Below, piece after piece: positions 52,810-63,444 of a stretch of 64,000 bases of DNA. The translations under genes and the position numbers were made by a program. Each line of letters opens with the position of its first letter. Positions within the stretch are counted from its first letter, which is position 1. The notes below the pieces were generated by a model. The model worked only from the letters and a program-made list of their open reading frames with translations, ran no database searches and was not told the DNA's origin. The DNA is from a bacterium (Candidatus Blackallbacteria) CG13_big_fil_rev_8_21_14_2_50_49_14 (GTDB taxonomy: Bacteria; Cyanobacteriota; Sericytochromatia; UBA7694): contig PFGG01000075.1 of NCBI GenBank assembly GCA_002783405.1, positions 1 through 64,000 on the forward strand, given 5' to 3'.

Positions 52810-55395
52810 ATGCTCTATTCTTTCTCAGCATTTACCGACCGCTCACTCCCCAGCCCTGGCCGCAAGGCCGAATCGCTGCTCTGGATGGTCAGACAGGGCT
52901 TGCCCGTGCCCAATGGTGCCTGTCTTTTGCCAGAGGCCTGTGAACGCTTTATTCAGAGTCAGGGCTGGGAATCTCTACTGGAAGCCTTCTGGCAGGGAGA
53001 ACTGCCTTTTTCCGAGCTTGAAAAGCGCTTTGAAACCGCTCCCTTGCCCGGCCCGCTGAAAACAGCCCTGAGTACATTTTTAGAATCTCACCCCAACCAG
53101 CATTGGGCCGTGCGCAGCAGTGGCTTGCTCGAAGACCTGGAAGGCGCTTCTTTTGCGGGGCTTTATCTTACGCGCCTCAATATCCGGGGTCAGAGCGAAC
53201 TGGAAGACGCTATCAAAGCCTGCTGGCTCTCGCAATACCATGAACGGGTGCAACACTATATCCAACGCCAGAACCTCGACCCCCGGCAGGTGCAAATGGG
53301 TGTGGTGCTTCAAGCCATGATTCCGGCAGAAAAAAGCGGCGTGCTTTTCAGCGTCAACCCTCTCAAAGGACGCGATACAGAAATGCTGATTGAGGCAGTC
53401 TACGGCCTTGGCGAAGCACTGGTAGGCGGCGAAGTCACGCCTTCTCAATACGGCTATGACTGGTCCAGCAAAACAGCAACCGAACGCCGTATCGGCGAGC
53501 AGAGCCGACAATTGCTCGCCATCCCCGAAGCCCCCTTTACCACTTGGCAGGAACTCAGCACAGAACAGAGCCAGACCTCCGTTTTGAGCCCTGCTGAACT
53601 GGAGAAACTGGTAGCCTTGGCCCTTCAGGTGCAAAGCACCTGTGGATATCCTGTAGATATTGAATGGGTCTTTGCCCAGAATCAATTCTGGCTGGTGCAG
53701 ACTCGCCCGATCACCCGCCTGCACTACCAGGAAATTGCAGGGGAATGGACCACCGCCGACTTCAAGGATGGTGGGGTTTCATCCTCGGTTTGTACGCCTT
53801 TTATGTGGTCGCTCTATGACTATATCTGGGAAATTACCATGCCTGCCTATCTGCGCAAAACCCATCTGCTCGCACAGGAATCGGAATCTGCGCTGTGGGG
53901 AGACATGTTTTTTGGCCGCCCCTATTGGAATGTGGGCGCAGTCAAAGCCGGGCTCAAAGCCCTGCCAGGTTTTGTCGAGCGTGAATTTGATACGGATCTG
54001 GGCATTGAAGTCAGTTACGAAGGCCAGGGCTATACCACTCCCACCACGCCCAAAACCATCTGGCATGGCCTAAAAGTACTCTCCGCACTGGGAAAATCCT
54101 TTCAAGCCCGCCTGCAATTTTGTGAAAGCTTCGCCCCCAAGCAGCGTCAAAAACTGGAAAGTTTAAATTCAACCCAGGTCAAAGATTGGGACGACAGCCA
54201 GTTTTTCAGTTTTTATGCCGACGTTTTGCAAACGGATTATTTTCAGAGTGAGTCGGCTTATTTTTACCTGATCTTTGACAATTCAAATGTCACCACCCTG
54301 TTTAAAGACGCCCTCAAGCCCTATCGTGAGCGTATCAACTACCTCAATCTGATTTCAGGCCTGCGCGAAGTTTCGCATCTCAAACAAAACCTGGCGCTCT
54401 GGGATTTAGGCCGGAAAATCAAAGCAGATCCAGGGGCACTGGCCTATTGGCAGGAGACGCCCATTGCCGAGATCCATACCGCTTGGCAAAGCCAGGCTCC
54501 CCAACCTTTGATGGCTGAAATCACCGCCTTTATTCAGGAATTTGGCTACCATTCTACGCGTGAACTGGATCTGTTGGTACCCCGCTATAACGAAGACCCC
54601 AGTTTTGTCTTTGAAAGCCTCAAACACTTATTGCCGCTTGATCAGGCACAGGATCCACGGGTCTTGAACCAACGCCAGCATGAAGCCTATCTGCTCGAGC
54701 GGGAACGGCTGCTCCAAGGCATTCCCTTTTGGAAACGCAAAAAAATCCAGGCCCAATTGGATCAATTGCGCAGCTTTCTTTGGTGGCGCGAAGAACTGCG
54801 CGATCTTTCCTCACGCATGTATGAGCGCATCCGGCACTTTACCGTCGAACTGGCCCAGCGCTTACACCGGGCAGGTCAAATCGCAAGCCAGGAAGACGTT
54901 TTCTTTTGCCCTCTGTTTCAATTGCTTGATTTTTTAAACGGCAAACTGAGCCAAGCCGATTTTTCGGCCCTGATTCAACGCAACCGCCTTTATTATGATT
55001 CATTCCGCAATTTTACCAACCCCAATGAGATCGGCAGCCGTTATACCGGCGAAGAGCAAGCCCAGAGTACGGGCAGTCTGCTCAAGGGCGTGCCCTGTAG
55101 CCCAGGCGAAGTCACAGCGCGGGCCCGCGTAATTGTAGATATTTACGATGCCGACCGGCTTGAAAAAGGGGATATCCTGATTACACGCTTTACAGATCCT
55201 GGTTGGACCCCTGCCTTCAGTCAAATCGCCGGGGTGGCAACAGAAACCGGCGGCCTGCTTTCGCATGCCGCCGTGATTTCACGTGAATATGGGATTCCTG
55301 CGATTCTGGCGATTCCGGGCTTAACCCAACGGGTCAAGGATGGTCAAAGGATTCGCCTCGATGGCAACCGAGGCGAACTCGAGCTGCTGGACTAA
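52810..55395 (+). CDS. PEP-synthase-like dikinase of rifampin-phosphotransferase layout
   Basis: The protein has 861 residues. An ATP-grasp domain (about 1-305) includes GRKAESLLWMVRQGLPVPNG, HWAVRSSGLLEDLEGASFAG and SVNPLKGRDTEMLIEAVYG. A 450-residue central domain follows, and a swivelling phosphohistidine domain ends the protein (TETGGLLSHAAVISREYG, His819). The PEP/pyruvate TIM barrel of PEP synthase and PPDK is absent. This order, length and a His 42 residues from the end match rifampin phosphotransferases. It may phosphorylate an antibiotic or another small molecule, using ATP. Its stop overlaps that of the opposite gene. Confidence 0.85.
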   Translation: MLYSFSAFTDRSLPSPGRKAESLLWMVRQGLPVPNGACLLPEACERFIQSQGWESLLEAFWQGELPFSELEKRFETAPLPGPLKTALSTFLESHPNQHWAVRSSGLLEDLEGASFAGLYLTRLNIRGQSELEDAIKACWLSQYHERVQHYIQRQNLDPRQVQMGVVLQAMIPAEKSGVLFSVNPLKGRDTEMLIEAVYGLGEALVGGEVTPSQYGYDWSSKTATERRIGEQSRQLLAIPEAPFTTWQELSTEQSQTSVLSPAELEKLVALALQVQSTCGYPVDIEWVFAQNQFWLVQTRPITRLHYQEIAGEWTTADFKDGGVSSSVCTPFMWSLYDYIWEITMPAYLRKTHLLAQESESALWGDMFFGRPYWNVGAVKAGLKALPGFVEREFDTDLGIEVSYEGQGYTTPTTPKTIWHGLKVLSALGKSFQARLQFCESFAPKQRQKLESLNSTQVKDWDDSQFFSFYADVLQTDYFQSESAYFYLIFDNSNVTTLFKDALKPYRERINYLNLISGLREVSHLKQNLALWDLGRKIKADPGALAYWQETPIAEIHTAWQSQAPQPLMAEITAFIQEFGYHSTRELDLLVPRYNEDPSFVFESLKHLLPLDQAQDPRVLNQRQHEAYLLERERLLQGIPFWKRKKIQAQLDQLRSFLWWREELRDLSSRMYERIRHFTVELAQRLHRAGQIASQEDVFFCPLFQLLDFLNGKLSQADFSALIQRNRLYYDSFRNFTNPNEIGSRYTGEEQAQSTGSLLKGVPCSPGEVTARARVIVDIYDADRLEKGDILITRFTDPGWTPAFSQIAGVATETGGLLSHAAVISREYGIPAILAIPGLTQRVKDGQRIRLDGNRGELELLD

Positions 55396-56567
55396 GCCGC
55401 GTTCTCTTCAAGCTGTTCACTGAACTGCTCGATCGATTCACATTCCAAAGCAAGATCAAAGAGTTTATCCAAACGGGTGCCCACCTCAATTTTCTTGAGC
55501 AGATTGTGCACCCGACGGGGCACCTTGCTGAAACGCTTTTTGAGAATCTGGGCAATCCGTTTGCGTGAGCTTTCCTGAACAGCTTCACGAATCGCCTGGC
55601 GATCAGATTCAGGGCTTTCGGCATCCAGATCTGTCTCTTCATCTTCGTCCTCACTGCTTGACGGTGCAGGAATTGAAACAGATTGCGCTCCGCCCTTTTG
55701 CTGAATAGTCTCCTGAAAACCGTTGAGCACACCCATCAGATGCTCCATTTCACCGGCCAGGTCATCATGGTTGCTTTGCAGTTCTGCCAGAGCAGCTGCA
55801 CTGGCATAGGCTTGGGCATAGGTTTCAGCCAAAAGTTTTTCACGGGATTCTTTTTCTTCAGCCTGCTGATGCAGGCTCAGGCGCAAAGCCCCCACTTCCT
55901 GCTGAAGTGCTTCAAGTTCCTGCTGAGATGCCCCCTGGGGCTCACGGTAAGGCACACTGGCCTGCCATTGGGTTTGAAAGCCTTCTGTATCTTCAGAAAA
56001 ACTGTTTAAGAATTCAGAATGCGCTCCCAGAGCACCATGCACGGCATCAAAATCAGGCAAGGCTTCGGGAGCTGTCAAAGCCTGTTCCTGTAAATTTGCG
56101 AATTCCTGAGCAGTTTGCTTAAAGAGTGTGAACTGCTCTTGAAATTCAGCGTTCAGCTCTTGAAAACCCTCTTGAAAAAGCTCTGGAGAGCCTTCACGCA
56201 TGACTTCTGGCTGCAAAGTAGCCAGAGCAACTGCTTGTTCCTGATAGCGCAGATTCAAATCAGCGCATAAACGGGCACAGTCCAAAAGAGGATAAAAATC
56301 GGGTAAAACAGAAGAACTGGGCTCAGCAACAACAGACTGGCGAGCAGCCCACAGCCGATGAACCGTATGCAGGGCATGTTGAAGGGTTTCAACCTCATGT
56401 GCCAGGGCATGGGTCTGGCCCCGCAACAGGTGAACTTCGCGGCTCAAATGCCACTGCTGCTCATCTAGATAATCCTGCGTGTGTTTTAGTCTTTCAACCA
56501 GAAACTGACGTTTTTCTTTCAGCTCGGTACACAGATTCCAAAGCGTCTGTATTTTCGTGTTCTGCAT
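55392..56567 (-). CDS. coiled-coil protein with DUF4351-like tail
   Basis: This 391-residue protein is heptad-rich over about 1-70, 95-190 and 215-290, with an acidic low-complexity hinge (SSSEDEDEETDLDAESPESD, about 297-316). The last 65 residues (IAQILKKRFSKVPRRVHNLLKKIEVGTRLDKL) resemble the DUF4351 tail seen in cyanobacterial proteins. No signal peptide. Its role is unknown; a cytoplasmic scaffold is likely. Its stop shares three bases with the stop of the converging dikinase gene. Confidence 0.75.
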   Translation of the reverse strand: MQNTKIQTLWNLCTELKEKRQFLVERLKHTQDYLDEQQWHLSREVHLLRGQTHALAHEVETLQHALHTVHRLWAARQSVVAEPSSSVLPDFYPLLDCARLCADLNLRYQEQAVALATLQPEVMREGSPELFQEGFQELNAEFQEQFTLFKQTAQEFANLQEQALTAPEALPDFDAVHGALGAHSEFLNSFSEDTEGFQTQWQASVPYREPQGASQQELEALQQEVGALRLSLHQQAEEKESREKLLAETYAQAYASAAALAELQSNHDDLAGEMEHLMGVLNGFQETIQQKGGAQSVSIPAPSSSEDEDEETDLDAESPESDRQAIREAVQESSRKRIAQILKKRFSKVPRRVHNLLKKIEVGTRLDKLFDLALECESIEQFSEQLEENAA

Positions 56568-56688
56568 TGTGCTCTCTGAACTTTCCTGGTTTGCTTTCCC
56601 TGAAGATCTCTGTCAAGGGGATATACAACGCCTATTTTACCCTGTTTGCAAAAAAAATCCAAACGAGGACGCCAGGATTCTGATGGCT

Positions 56689-57585
56689 TTAACCCATCAG
56701 GGTTTTGGCGGAACTGGCCTCAGGACAATGCAGCAAGGAAAAGTACAAGATTTTATGCGCCAGCTCCTGTGGGGTTTCCATATAGGGACAATGGGTAAAA
56801 TGCGCAGGTTCATGTAGTTTGACATGTCCTGGCAAATGGGTTTTAAAAAAGTCGAGATGGTTTTCAAGAATCCGATCCTGTTTTCCCCAAATCAGCAGCG
56901 CAGGTACCTGAAGTTCCTGAAGTTCTTCGGGTTGGAGCAAATTTTCAGTATGAAATTGAGCAATCAATTCACGCAATTCAGGCCGGGAAAAACGCTGACG
57001 CACTTCCTGAGCTATCAACCAACGGTAAAGCGGCGGTTTATTATACAAACGGTCCACAAAACTGGCGGGATTAAAACGGGTATGATGCGAAAAAATTTCT
57101 TCTAGTTGCTGAAGCTGTTCCCCTGTAATCCCCGCTCCTCCAGGTGAAGAGAGAATCAGCAAGCGCACCTTTTCAGGACTGCGGTTGGTAAAGCGTATCG
57201 CACCCAGTCCACCCAGCGAATTGCCGAACAGAATCACGGGTTCCAGGGGTTCGACAATGCGTATCATGGCCTCATAAAACTGCTGGCTCATGCTGGCGTC
57301 TAAAATCCCCGTCTGGGGCACATCACTGTAGCCGTGAACGGGCAAGTCCACGGCAATGATTCTTTTTGAATATCGGCGCAAACGTCTGAAAACAGGGGCC
57401 AATTCAGCAGCATAGGCACTCAGACCATGTAGAAAGATCATTGGCGGTAAACGCCCGAATCCTTGCGCCTCATAATAATGAATCTTTCCCAGAGAGGTTT
57501 CAGCATAGCGGCTGGCATAGCCATCCAAGCGCAAAAGTGTGCGGTAGCTGTCCTGTAAAAACTTTGAAAGCTTGGGAGTGGGCAT
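56689..57585 (-). CDS. alpha/beta hydrolase
   Basis: This 298-residue serine hydrolase has the nucleophile elbow FGNSLGGLGAI, an acid in LIWGKQDRILEN and the catalytic His in HFTHCPYMETPQ. The oxyanion HG motif is FLHGLSAYA. The cap region (about 165-215) is helical. Its substrate is not predictable. It contains a hairpin over the stop codon (56679-56700), a possible terminator. No operon partner. Confidence 0.9.
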   Translation of the reverse strand: MPTPKLSKFLQDSYRTLLRLDGYASRYAETSLGKIHYYEAQGFGRLPPMIFLHGLSAYAAELAPVFRRLRRYSKRIIAVDLPVHGYSDVPQTGILDASMSQQFYEAMIRIVEPLEPVILFGNSLGGLGAIRFTNRSPEKVRLLILSSPGGAGITGEQLQQLEEIFSHHTRFNPASFVDRLYNKPPLYRWLIAQEVRQRFSRPELRELIAQFHTENLLQPEELQELQVPALLIWGKQDRILENHLDFFKTHLPGHVKLHEPAHFTHCPYMETPQELAHKILYFSLLHCPEASSAKTLMG

Positions 57586-57806
57586 CGCTCAGGCTCGCTG
57601 AAGCAGGAAAGAGATTAACTTTTTGCGCCGATAACGCAAAGAAAAACCGTGTGTAAAAAACCGTTCAGACATAGGCCTCAATGTGCAGGGGATATTGGGA
57701 TTCTGGATCGACAAAATCAATTGTAGCATGTGCCCGAAGTGGTTATGTGCTATGATGAATCCTGTTATTTTATTATTAATTGCGCAGATATCAGGATGAA
57801 CTGAAG

Positions 57807-59192
57807 ATGTTTGAAAACCTGTCCGAGCGCTTCCAGGATGTCTTTCATAAAATCTGGGGCCATGGCAAAATCACTGAAGAAAATATTTCAGAGGCGCTGC
57901 GCGAAGTTCGCAGGGCCATGCTTGAGGCGGATGTCAATCTCCAAGTCATTAAAGGACTGATTGCCCGCATCAAGGAAAAAGCCCTGGGACAGGATGTTCT
58001 CAAAAGTCTCTCACCAGGCCAAGTTTTTATCAAAATCGTCAATGATGAATTGGTCGCCCTTTTGGGTGGCGAACACGAGCCGCTCCGTTATTCAGGTTCT
58101 CCCGGCATTATTATGATGGCCGGCCTGCAGGGTGCAGGCAAAACCACCACCTGTGGCAAATTAGCAGCTTATCTGCGCAAACAGGGCCGTCGCCCCTTGC
58201 TGGTAGCGGCGGATATTTACCGCCCAGCGGCTATTCAACAGTTGATCATTCTCGGCAAACAGGTGGGCGTACCGGTTTTTGACCTGCCTGATGCCAAACC
58301 GCTTGATATCTGCAAAGGTGCGCTGCAGGAAGCCAAAAACAAAGGCTACGATACCTTGATCCTGGATACTGCTGGCCGCTTGCATATTGATGAGGTTTTG
58401 ATGGATGAACTGCGTTCAATTCGCAGCGAAATCAAACCCCACGAAATTCTGCTCGTCGTCGATGCCATGGTCGGTCAGGATGCCGTCAATATGGCAAAAT
58501 CCTTCAATGAGGTTTTGGAACTGACAGGCATTGTCATGACCAAAATGGACGGGGATACCCGTGGTGGGGCAGCACTTTCAGTTAAAGAAGTCACCGGCAA
58601 ACCGATCAAATTGATTGGCATGGGCGAAAAACTCGACGCGCTTGAAAATTTCTACCCTGAACGCATTGCCAGCCGTATTCTTGGCATGGGTGATGTGGTT
58701 TCACTGGTAGAAAAAGCACAGGAAGTCGTCAATGAAGAAGACGCGAAAAAGCTCGAAGAAAAACTGCGCAAGGCCAATTTTACACTCGAAGATTTTCTAC
58801 AACAAATGCGTCAAATCAAAAAAATCGGCTCCCTGGAACAAATTATTGGCATGATTCCAGGAATTGGTGGAAAACTGGATCGCGATGCGATTGCAGGGGG
58901 TGAGCGCCAACTCAAAGTAGTTGAAGCCATCATTCAATCCATGACGCCTGAAGAACGCACACATCCAGAAATTATCAATGCCAGCCGTAGAAAACGCATC
59001 GCCAAAGGCAGCGGCAATACGGTTCAGGAAGTCGCTCAACTGCTTAAACAGTTCCAGGAAATGCAGAAAATGATCAAAAAGCTGTCAGGCAGCGGTCTTT
59101 TTGGCGGAAAGCCCAAAAAGAACATGATGCGTAAACAGCAGATGCAGGCCATGCGTTCGGCCATGAATAAACAATTTCCAATGGGTAAGTAA
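57807..59192 (+). CDS. ffh: signal recognition particle protein Ffh
   Basis: The protein has 461 residues from the ATG at 57807 ([13 protein letters not shown]). The N-domain is followed by the G-domain with [28 protein letters not shown] and [14 protein letters not shown], then the Met-rich M-domain ([14 protein letters not shown] ... [14 protein letters not shown]), which binds signal peptides and 4.5S RNA. It targets membrane and secreted proteins to FtsY/SecYEG. A TATGAT box lies about 50 bp upstream of the start. The next gene starts on the A of its stop (TAATG). Confidence 0.98.
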   Translation: MFENLSERFQDVFHKIWGHGKITEENISEALREVRRAMLEADVNLQVIKGLIARIKEKALGQDVLKSLSPGQVFIKIVNDELVALLGGEHEPLRYSGSPGIIMMAGLQGAGKTTTCGKLAAYLRKQGRRPLLVAADIYRPAAIQQLIILGKQVGVPVFDLPDAKPLDICKGALQEAKNKGYDTLILDTAGRLHIDEVLMDELRSIRSEIKPHEILLVVDAMVGQDAVNMAKSFNEVLELTGIVMTKMDGDTRGGAALSVKEVTGKPIKLIGMGEKLDALENFYPERIASRILGMGDVVSLVEKAQEVVNEEDAKKLEEKLRKANFTLEDFLQQMRQIKKIGSLEQIIGMIPGIGGKLDRDAIAGGERQLKVVEAIIQSMTPEERTHPEIINASRRKRIAKGSGNTVQEVAQLLKQFQEMQKMIKKLSGSGLFGGKPKKNMMRKQQMQAMRSAMNKQFPMGK

Positions 59193-60142
59193 TGAAAAAA
59201 CGCCTGATTCCTCTGATTGCACTGATTTTAACCGCTTGTCCGGCCAATCCTCCGGCCAACCTCACCCCATCGGCCTCTCCAACCCCCACGGCAAGTCCTA
59301 CACCCGTTCCTACGCCGGTGCCTACAGCAACGCCTCAACCCACAGCTGAGCCCACCACCACGCCCAGCGCAGAACCCACACCAACCCCCAGCCCGACTCC
59401 CTGGCCGGGAATCGTCTCCTCGCCAACACCTTTGCCCGTCAGTACCACCAATAGCATGGGCATGAACTTTGTGCGCATTGAAGCTGGCGCCTTTATCATG
59501 GGGTCTCCCAGCACAGAAACGGGACATACTTCAGATGAAACCCAGCGCAGCGTGACCCTGACCAAACCCTACCTGATTCAAACCACTGAAGTGACACAAG
59601 CTCAGTGGAAAGCCATTATGGAAAATAATCCAGCCCAATTTCAAAAGCCTGAAGATTTAAACCGCCCAATTGAATCCATCACTTGGGATCAGGTTCAGGA
59701 TTTTCTGGCCCGTTTGAATGCAAAGGGCCCTGAAAAATACCGTCTGCCCACCGAAGCAGAATGGGAATACGCTGCCCGCGCAGGCGCCACAGGACTGTAC
59801 TTCTTTGGGGACAATGCACGTTTTCTCAAAGACTTCGCCTGGTTTGTTGAAACCAGTGGCGATCCCCCCATGCCTCAGCCTGTTGGCAAAAAACGCGCAA
59901 ATCTCTTTGGTCTCTATGATATTCAGGGCAATGTTTCTGAATTCGTGGCAGATAATTATACTGGCGAGATCAGCTCCGCTCCTCAGGTCGACCCGGTTGG
60001 CCCAGCAGCATCAGCCCACCGCCTTTACCGCGACTGCCACTATGCTCAACCGGCAGAGGCCTGTCGCTTAGCCGCCCGCCACCTGATCCGGCCAGACTTT
60101 GTGCTCAAAGGCCAGGTCGGATTCCGACTGGTGATGGAGTAA
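59192..60142 (+). CDS. SUMF1/FGE-like lipoprotein
   Basis: This 316-residue protein has a signal peptide with lipobox LTAC (Cys near 14), a 60-residue Pro/Thr/Ser tether and a formylglycine-generating-enzyme-like domain (about 85-316): [65 protein letters not shown]. The usual RGGSW segment is [18 protein letters not shown]. Two Cys here could mimic the catalytic pair, but most bacterial lipoproteins of this kind are not sulfatase maturases. It is coupled to ffh by TAATG. Confidence 0.88.
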   Translation: MKKRLIPLIALILTACPANPPANLTPSASPTPTASPTPVPTPVPTATPQPTAEPTTTPSAEPTPTPSPTPWPGIVSSPTPLPVSTTNSMGMNFVRIEAGAFIMGSPSTETGHTSDETQRSVTLTKPYLIQTTEVTQAQWKAIMENNPAQFQKPEDLNRPIESITWDQVQDFLARLNAKGPEKYRLPTEAEWEYAARAGATGLYFFGDNARFLKDFAWFVETSGDPPMPQPVGKKRANLFGLYDIQGNVSEFVADNYTGEISSAPQVDPVGPAASAHRLYRDCHYAQPAEACRLAARHLIRPDFVLKGQVGFRLVME

Positions 60143-60146
60143 GCCC

Positions 60147-61700
60147 CTAAACCCTGCTGACCAAAGAACGCTGACGGCGATCCAGACAACGAAATTGGAT
60201 CGCTTCAGCCAAATCGCTCAAGGCAATCTGTTCTCTGGCCTCAAGATCTGCCAGGGTACGTGCCACTTTTAAAATCCGCTCATAAGCCCTGGCACTTAAA
60301 TCCAATTTTTGGACCGCAGCCTGTAAAAACGTGCGTGAATCACTATCCAAGCGGCAGTAATGCTGAAGATCACGTGGCAAAATCTCGGCATTCGTCTGAT
60401 AAGCATGGGCAGAGAAACGCTCTCTTTGCAGTTCTCGGGCCTGGATCACGCGCTGACGGATATCCACACTGGGCTCTGACAGACGCTCCTGAACCAATTC
60501 CTGCTTATTCAGACGCGGCACCGACAGATGAAGGTCAATCCGATCCAAAAGCGGCCCCGATAACCTGCTCCAATAGCGTTCGATCTGACCTGGCGTACAC
60601 ACACAAAACTGAAGCGCATCGCCCTGATAACCACACGGACAGGGGTTCATGGCCGCTAGAAAGCAAAAACGGGAAGGATAGGTCACCGAATGCCCCGCAC
60701 GGGCCAAAGTCACCTGTCCTTCTTCCAGGGGTTGGCGGAGCACTTCCAGCACCTCACGGCGAAACTCCAAAAGTTCATCCAAAAACAAAACCCCATGATC
60801 TGCCAAAGAAATTTCACCGGGACGGGGAATGCTGCTCCCCCCCACCAAACCAGCGATGGTAATCGAATGGTGCGGTGCACGAAAAGGGCGCTCCCGCAAA
60901 AGGCCCCTTCGTTTTTTCTGTCTGAATTGCCCACAGATACTGTGGATTTTGCTCACCTCCAAGGATTCATTCAGGCTTAAAAACGGTAAAATGCTGACAA
61001 AACGCTTGGCCAACATGGTTTTGCCCGAACCCGGAGGCCCCACCATCAAAAGATTATGCCCCCCTGCCGCCGCGATCTCCAAGCCCCGTTTTACAAAAGC
61101 ATGTCCTTTGACCTCAGCGAAATCCAGTGCTGTTTCAGGTGAGGATTGAAACAAACAAGGTTCAGCAGGTTTTAAAGCTGAAAAATGCTCTGGATTCTGA
61201 AGAATCGCAAGGGCTTCCTGCAAGCTGTGGGCGGGATATACCTGAAGATCAGGCACCAAAGCGGCTTCAGGCGCACTCTCAGCCGAAAGCAATATGTATT
61301 TCTTACCGGCCTGGCGTGCCGCCAACGCCAAAGCCAAAGCCCCCTGAACCGGCCGCAAGGTACCGTTCAGGGAAAGCTCTCCTGCAATCACCCATTCATG
61401 AATCGCGGCACAGGGCAATTGCTCCGATGCAGATAAAATGCCCAAGGCCACCGCCAGGTCAAAATTGGGCCCCGTTTTACGCGTACTGGCTGGCGCCAGA
61501 TTGACCGTGATTTTAAGAGGGGGGAAATTCAATCCTGAATTGCGAATCGCACTGCGTACCCGCTCACGGGCCTCCTGAACAGCGGTATCCGGCAACCCCA
61601 CCAAAACCATACCGGGTAAACCGTAGGATAAATCCACCTCTATATCCACAAGATAAGCCTCAACACCATAAATCGCAGCGCTGTAGATCGTTGCCAGCAT
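60147..61700 (-). CDS. comM: YifB/ComM family AAA+ ATPase
   Basis: This 517-residue protein has an N-terminal Lon-type substrate fold (about 1-170: SAAIYGVEAYLVDIEVDLSYGLPG), then a Mg-chelatase-like AAA+ core with Walker A GPPGSGKTMLAKR, Walker B GVLFLDELLEF and a conserved Cys segment (CPCGYQGDALQFCVCTPGQ), and a C-terminal helical lid. ComM is a hexameric helicase promoting branch migration during natural transformation. Its stop is 4 bp from the converging FGE-like gene. Confidence 0.96.
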   Translation of the reverse strand: MLATIYSAAIYGVEAYLVDIEVDLSYGLPGMVLVGLPDTAVQEARERVRSAIRNSGLNFPPLKITVNLAPASTRKTGPNFDLAVALGILSASEQLPCAAIHEWVIAGELSLNGTLRPVQGALALALAARQAGKKYILLSAESAPEAALVPDLQVYPAHSLQEALAILQNPEHFSALKPAEPCLFQSSPETALDFAEVKGHAFVKRGLEIAAAGGHNLLMVGPPGSGKTMLAKRFVSILPFLSLNESLEVSKIHSICGQFRQKKRRGLLRERPFRAPHHSITIAGLVGGSSIPRPGEISLADHGVLFLDELLEFRREVLEVLRQPLEEGQVTLARAGHSVTYPSRFCFLAAMNPCPCGYQGDALQFCVCTPGQIERYWSRLSGPLLDRIDLHLSVPRLNKQELVQERLSEPSVDIRQRVIQARELQRERFSAHAYQTNAEILPRDLQHYCRLDSDSRTFLQAAVQKLDLSARAYERILKVARTLADLEAREQIALSDLAEAIQFRCLDRRQRSLVSRV

Positions 61701-61845
61701 AGAAAAACTCCTTTTTTTTCAGACTAGCATCGCAAAACCCTGTTCATGGGGTGTTAAAAGCGCAAATCATGGATTTGTGTATCCTAAGTGTTAATCAAGC
61801 CGGCTTGATACCCAACTGAAACACTCAGAAAAAGCAAAAAACAGA

Positions 61846-61875
61846 AAAGACCACTCAGAAAGTCTGAGGGTCTTT
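61846..61875 (-). terminator. terminator of the small lipoprotein gene
   Basis: Stem AAAGACC/GGTCTTT continued by CTCAGA/TCTGAG around an AAG loop, followed on the minus strand by TTCTGTTTTTT. It lies 46 bp past the stop. Confidence 0.8.
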
Positions 61876-61920
61876 ATCTTGTCTTTTAATTGGTTGGGGT
61901 GGGCGAACCCACCTGACTAA

Positions 61921-62478
61921 TTAATTGGTAACGGTCAAACGTACTTTGGAAGAACGGCGGCCTTTTGCGTCACCTTTACGTTCAAAGGTCACTTCAATTT
62001 CGTCACCGCTGGTGGGAGCGCCAAAATCTGCAACCCAAGTAAATTCAATTTTTGTATCGACAACACTCAAATTAAACAGGGAAACATTATTTTCTTTGCT
62101 CACGCCATCAACAACCAAAGGTATTGTTGCTGAACTTGCCTTTACCTGTAAAAACTGATAGCTATCCAAACTACCTAAACCGCTTCCAGTAATGGCATAT
62201 GTATATCTGAATTTATCACCTTTCATTGCAGTAGCACCTGTAATCTGGGCATCAGCAGTGGGGTCTGCAGTGGGGGTCGCAATGGGAGCCGGCGTTCCAG
62301 GAACGCTGCTGGGGGTTGCAGCAGGAGTCGGTGTAGCGCTCTCAGCAGGTGAGGGCGATGCTGCAGGACTTTCTGTTGCGGAAGGGCTGGTAGAGGGTTT
62401 GGGATTCTCAGCGGGGTTAGGACCACAAGCCACCAGAGCGAGGGTAAGGCTTGCTGCGGTCAGTATAGATTTTTTCAT
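61921..62478 (-). CDS. small Pro/Ser/Thr-tethered lipoprotein
   Basis: The protein has 185 residues. ATG 62478 is preceded by GGAG with a 9-bp gap; ATG 62484 is also in frame. The signal peptide has lipobox LVAC (Cys near 20), a 60-residue Pro/Ser/Ala tether and a compact beta domain (about 85-185: ITGATAMKGDKFRYTYAITGSG ... VDTKIEFTWVADFG ... GDEIEVTFERKGD). It resembles other tethered surface lipoproteins here, including the FGE-like one. Function unknown. Confidence 0.78.
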   Translation of the reverse strand: MKKSILTAASLTLALVACGPNPAENPKPSTSPSATESPAASPSPAESATPTPAATPSSVPGTPAPIATPTADPTADAQITGATAMKGDKFRYTYAITGSGLGSLDSYQFLQVKASSATIPLVVDGVSKENNVSLFNLSVVDTKIEFTWVADFGAPTSGDEIEVTFERKGDAKGRRSSKVRLTVTN

Positions 62479-62601
62479 GCTCATTTTCTCCTTGCAAATC
62501 TGTCTTGAATATGATTTCGTGTATTTTGATATTCGGCGCTTTTCGCGTTCTATTAAACACTGTAGTATACCTGACTTTGTTGGGATCGTCATCCTACAGG
62601 C

Positions 62602-63444
62602 TCAGGCGGTACCTCCTTCAAGCTTCTTGAGTCGGGCAATTGCCTTGTCCAGAAAGCTTTTCTGACTGGGTTGGCCCTTCGCTACCTCGATATATTTTTT
62701 CCAGGTAGCAATGGCTTCCGTTTTCATTTTTTCCTGCTCATAAAGCTGAGCGAGGTTATATAAAGCGCTCAAATGGCTCCCATTGGCCTTGATCGCTTTT
62801 TGGTAATGGTCAATGGCTTTGGAAATTTGATTTTGGTGTTCAAAAAGATTTCCCAAGCCATAAAACGCATTGGCATCCTGGGCATTGATTGCCAAAACTT
62901 TTTGAAAATAGCTTTCCGCCTCGGCGTATTTTTTGAGCTTTTCATAGCCATAGGCAATATTGGTCAAAAAATCTTCGCGTTCAGGAAGCTGTTCAGACAA
63001 TTCTTTGAAATAACTTACCGACAAAGCATAATCCCCTTTGCCAAAGAGCAGCATCGCAGCACGTTCTTTCAGATCCTGATCCCCAGGATAACGTTTAAGC
63101 CCTTCCTGCAAAAGCGAAAGGGCTTTATCTGCTTTTTTCTGCATTGCGAAACATTCACTGACCTGCAAATAAAGCTGCAAGAGATCCAGCTTACGGGCAA
63201 AAGCCTGCTCGCCTGTTTCACTGCACTTCTGCCATTGCTGGGTATAGGCATAGGACATGGCCAGTTTGGCCAACGCCGCACTGTTATTGGCATCTTTTAG
63301 CTGAACCTGCTCAAAAAGCGGAATCGCTTCTTCAAATTGATTTTTAATAAAATGTGCATTCGCTTCTTCATAAAGCTGCTGGGCAGAGGGGCTGCAAGCC
63401 ACCAATGCCAGGCTGGAAAACCCGATCAAAAGCTTAGATTTCAT
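62602..63444 (-). CDS. TPR-repeat lipoprotein
   Basis: This 280-residue protein has a signal peptide with lipobox LVAC (Cys near 17) and about six TPR units (for example ALAKLAMSYAYTQQWQKCSE, LTNIAYGYEKLKKYAEAESY, AFYGLGNLFEHQNQISKAID). It is a periplasmic or surface adaptor for protein complexes. It overlaps the next minus-strand gene by 11 bp. Confidence 0.88.
   Translation of the reverse strand: MKSKLLIGFSSLALVACSPSAQQLYEEANAHFIKNQFEEAIPLFEQVQLKDANNSAALAKLAMSYAYTQQWQKCSETGEQAFARKLDLLQLYLQVSECFAMQKKADKALSLLQEGLKRYPGDQDLKERAAMLLFGKGDYALSVSYFKELSEQLPEREDFLTNIAYGYEKLKKYAEAESYFQKVLAINAQDANAFYGLGNLFEHQNQISKAIDHYQKAIKANGSHLSALYNLAQLYEQEKMKTEAIATWKKYIEVAKGQPSQKSFLDKAIARLKKLEGGTA

Noticed and set aside
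56679-56700. Hairpin over the alpha/beta hydrolase stop codon as a strong terminator
   Set aside because: The stem CTGATGG/CCATCAG lacks a following T-tract, so it is mentioned only in the gene entry.
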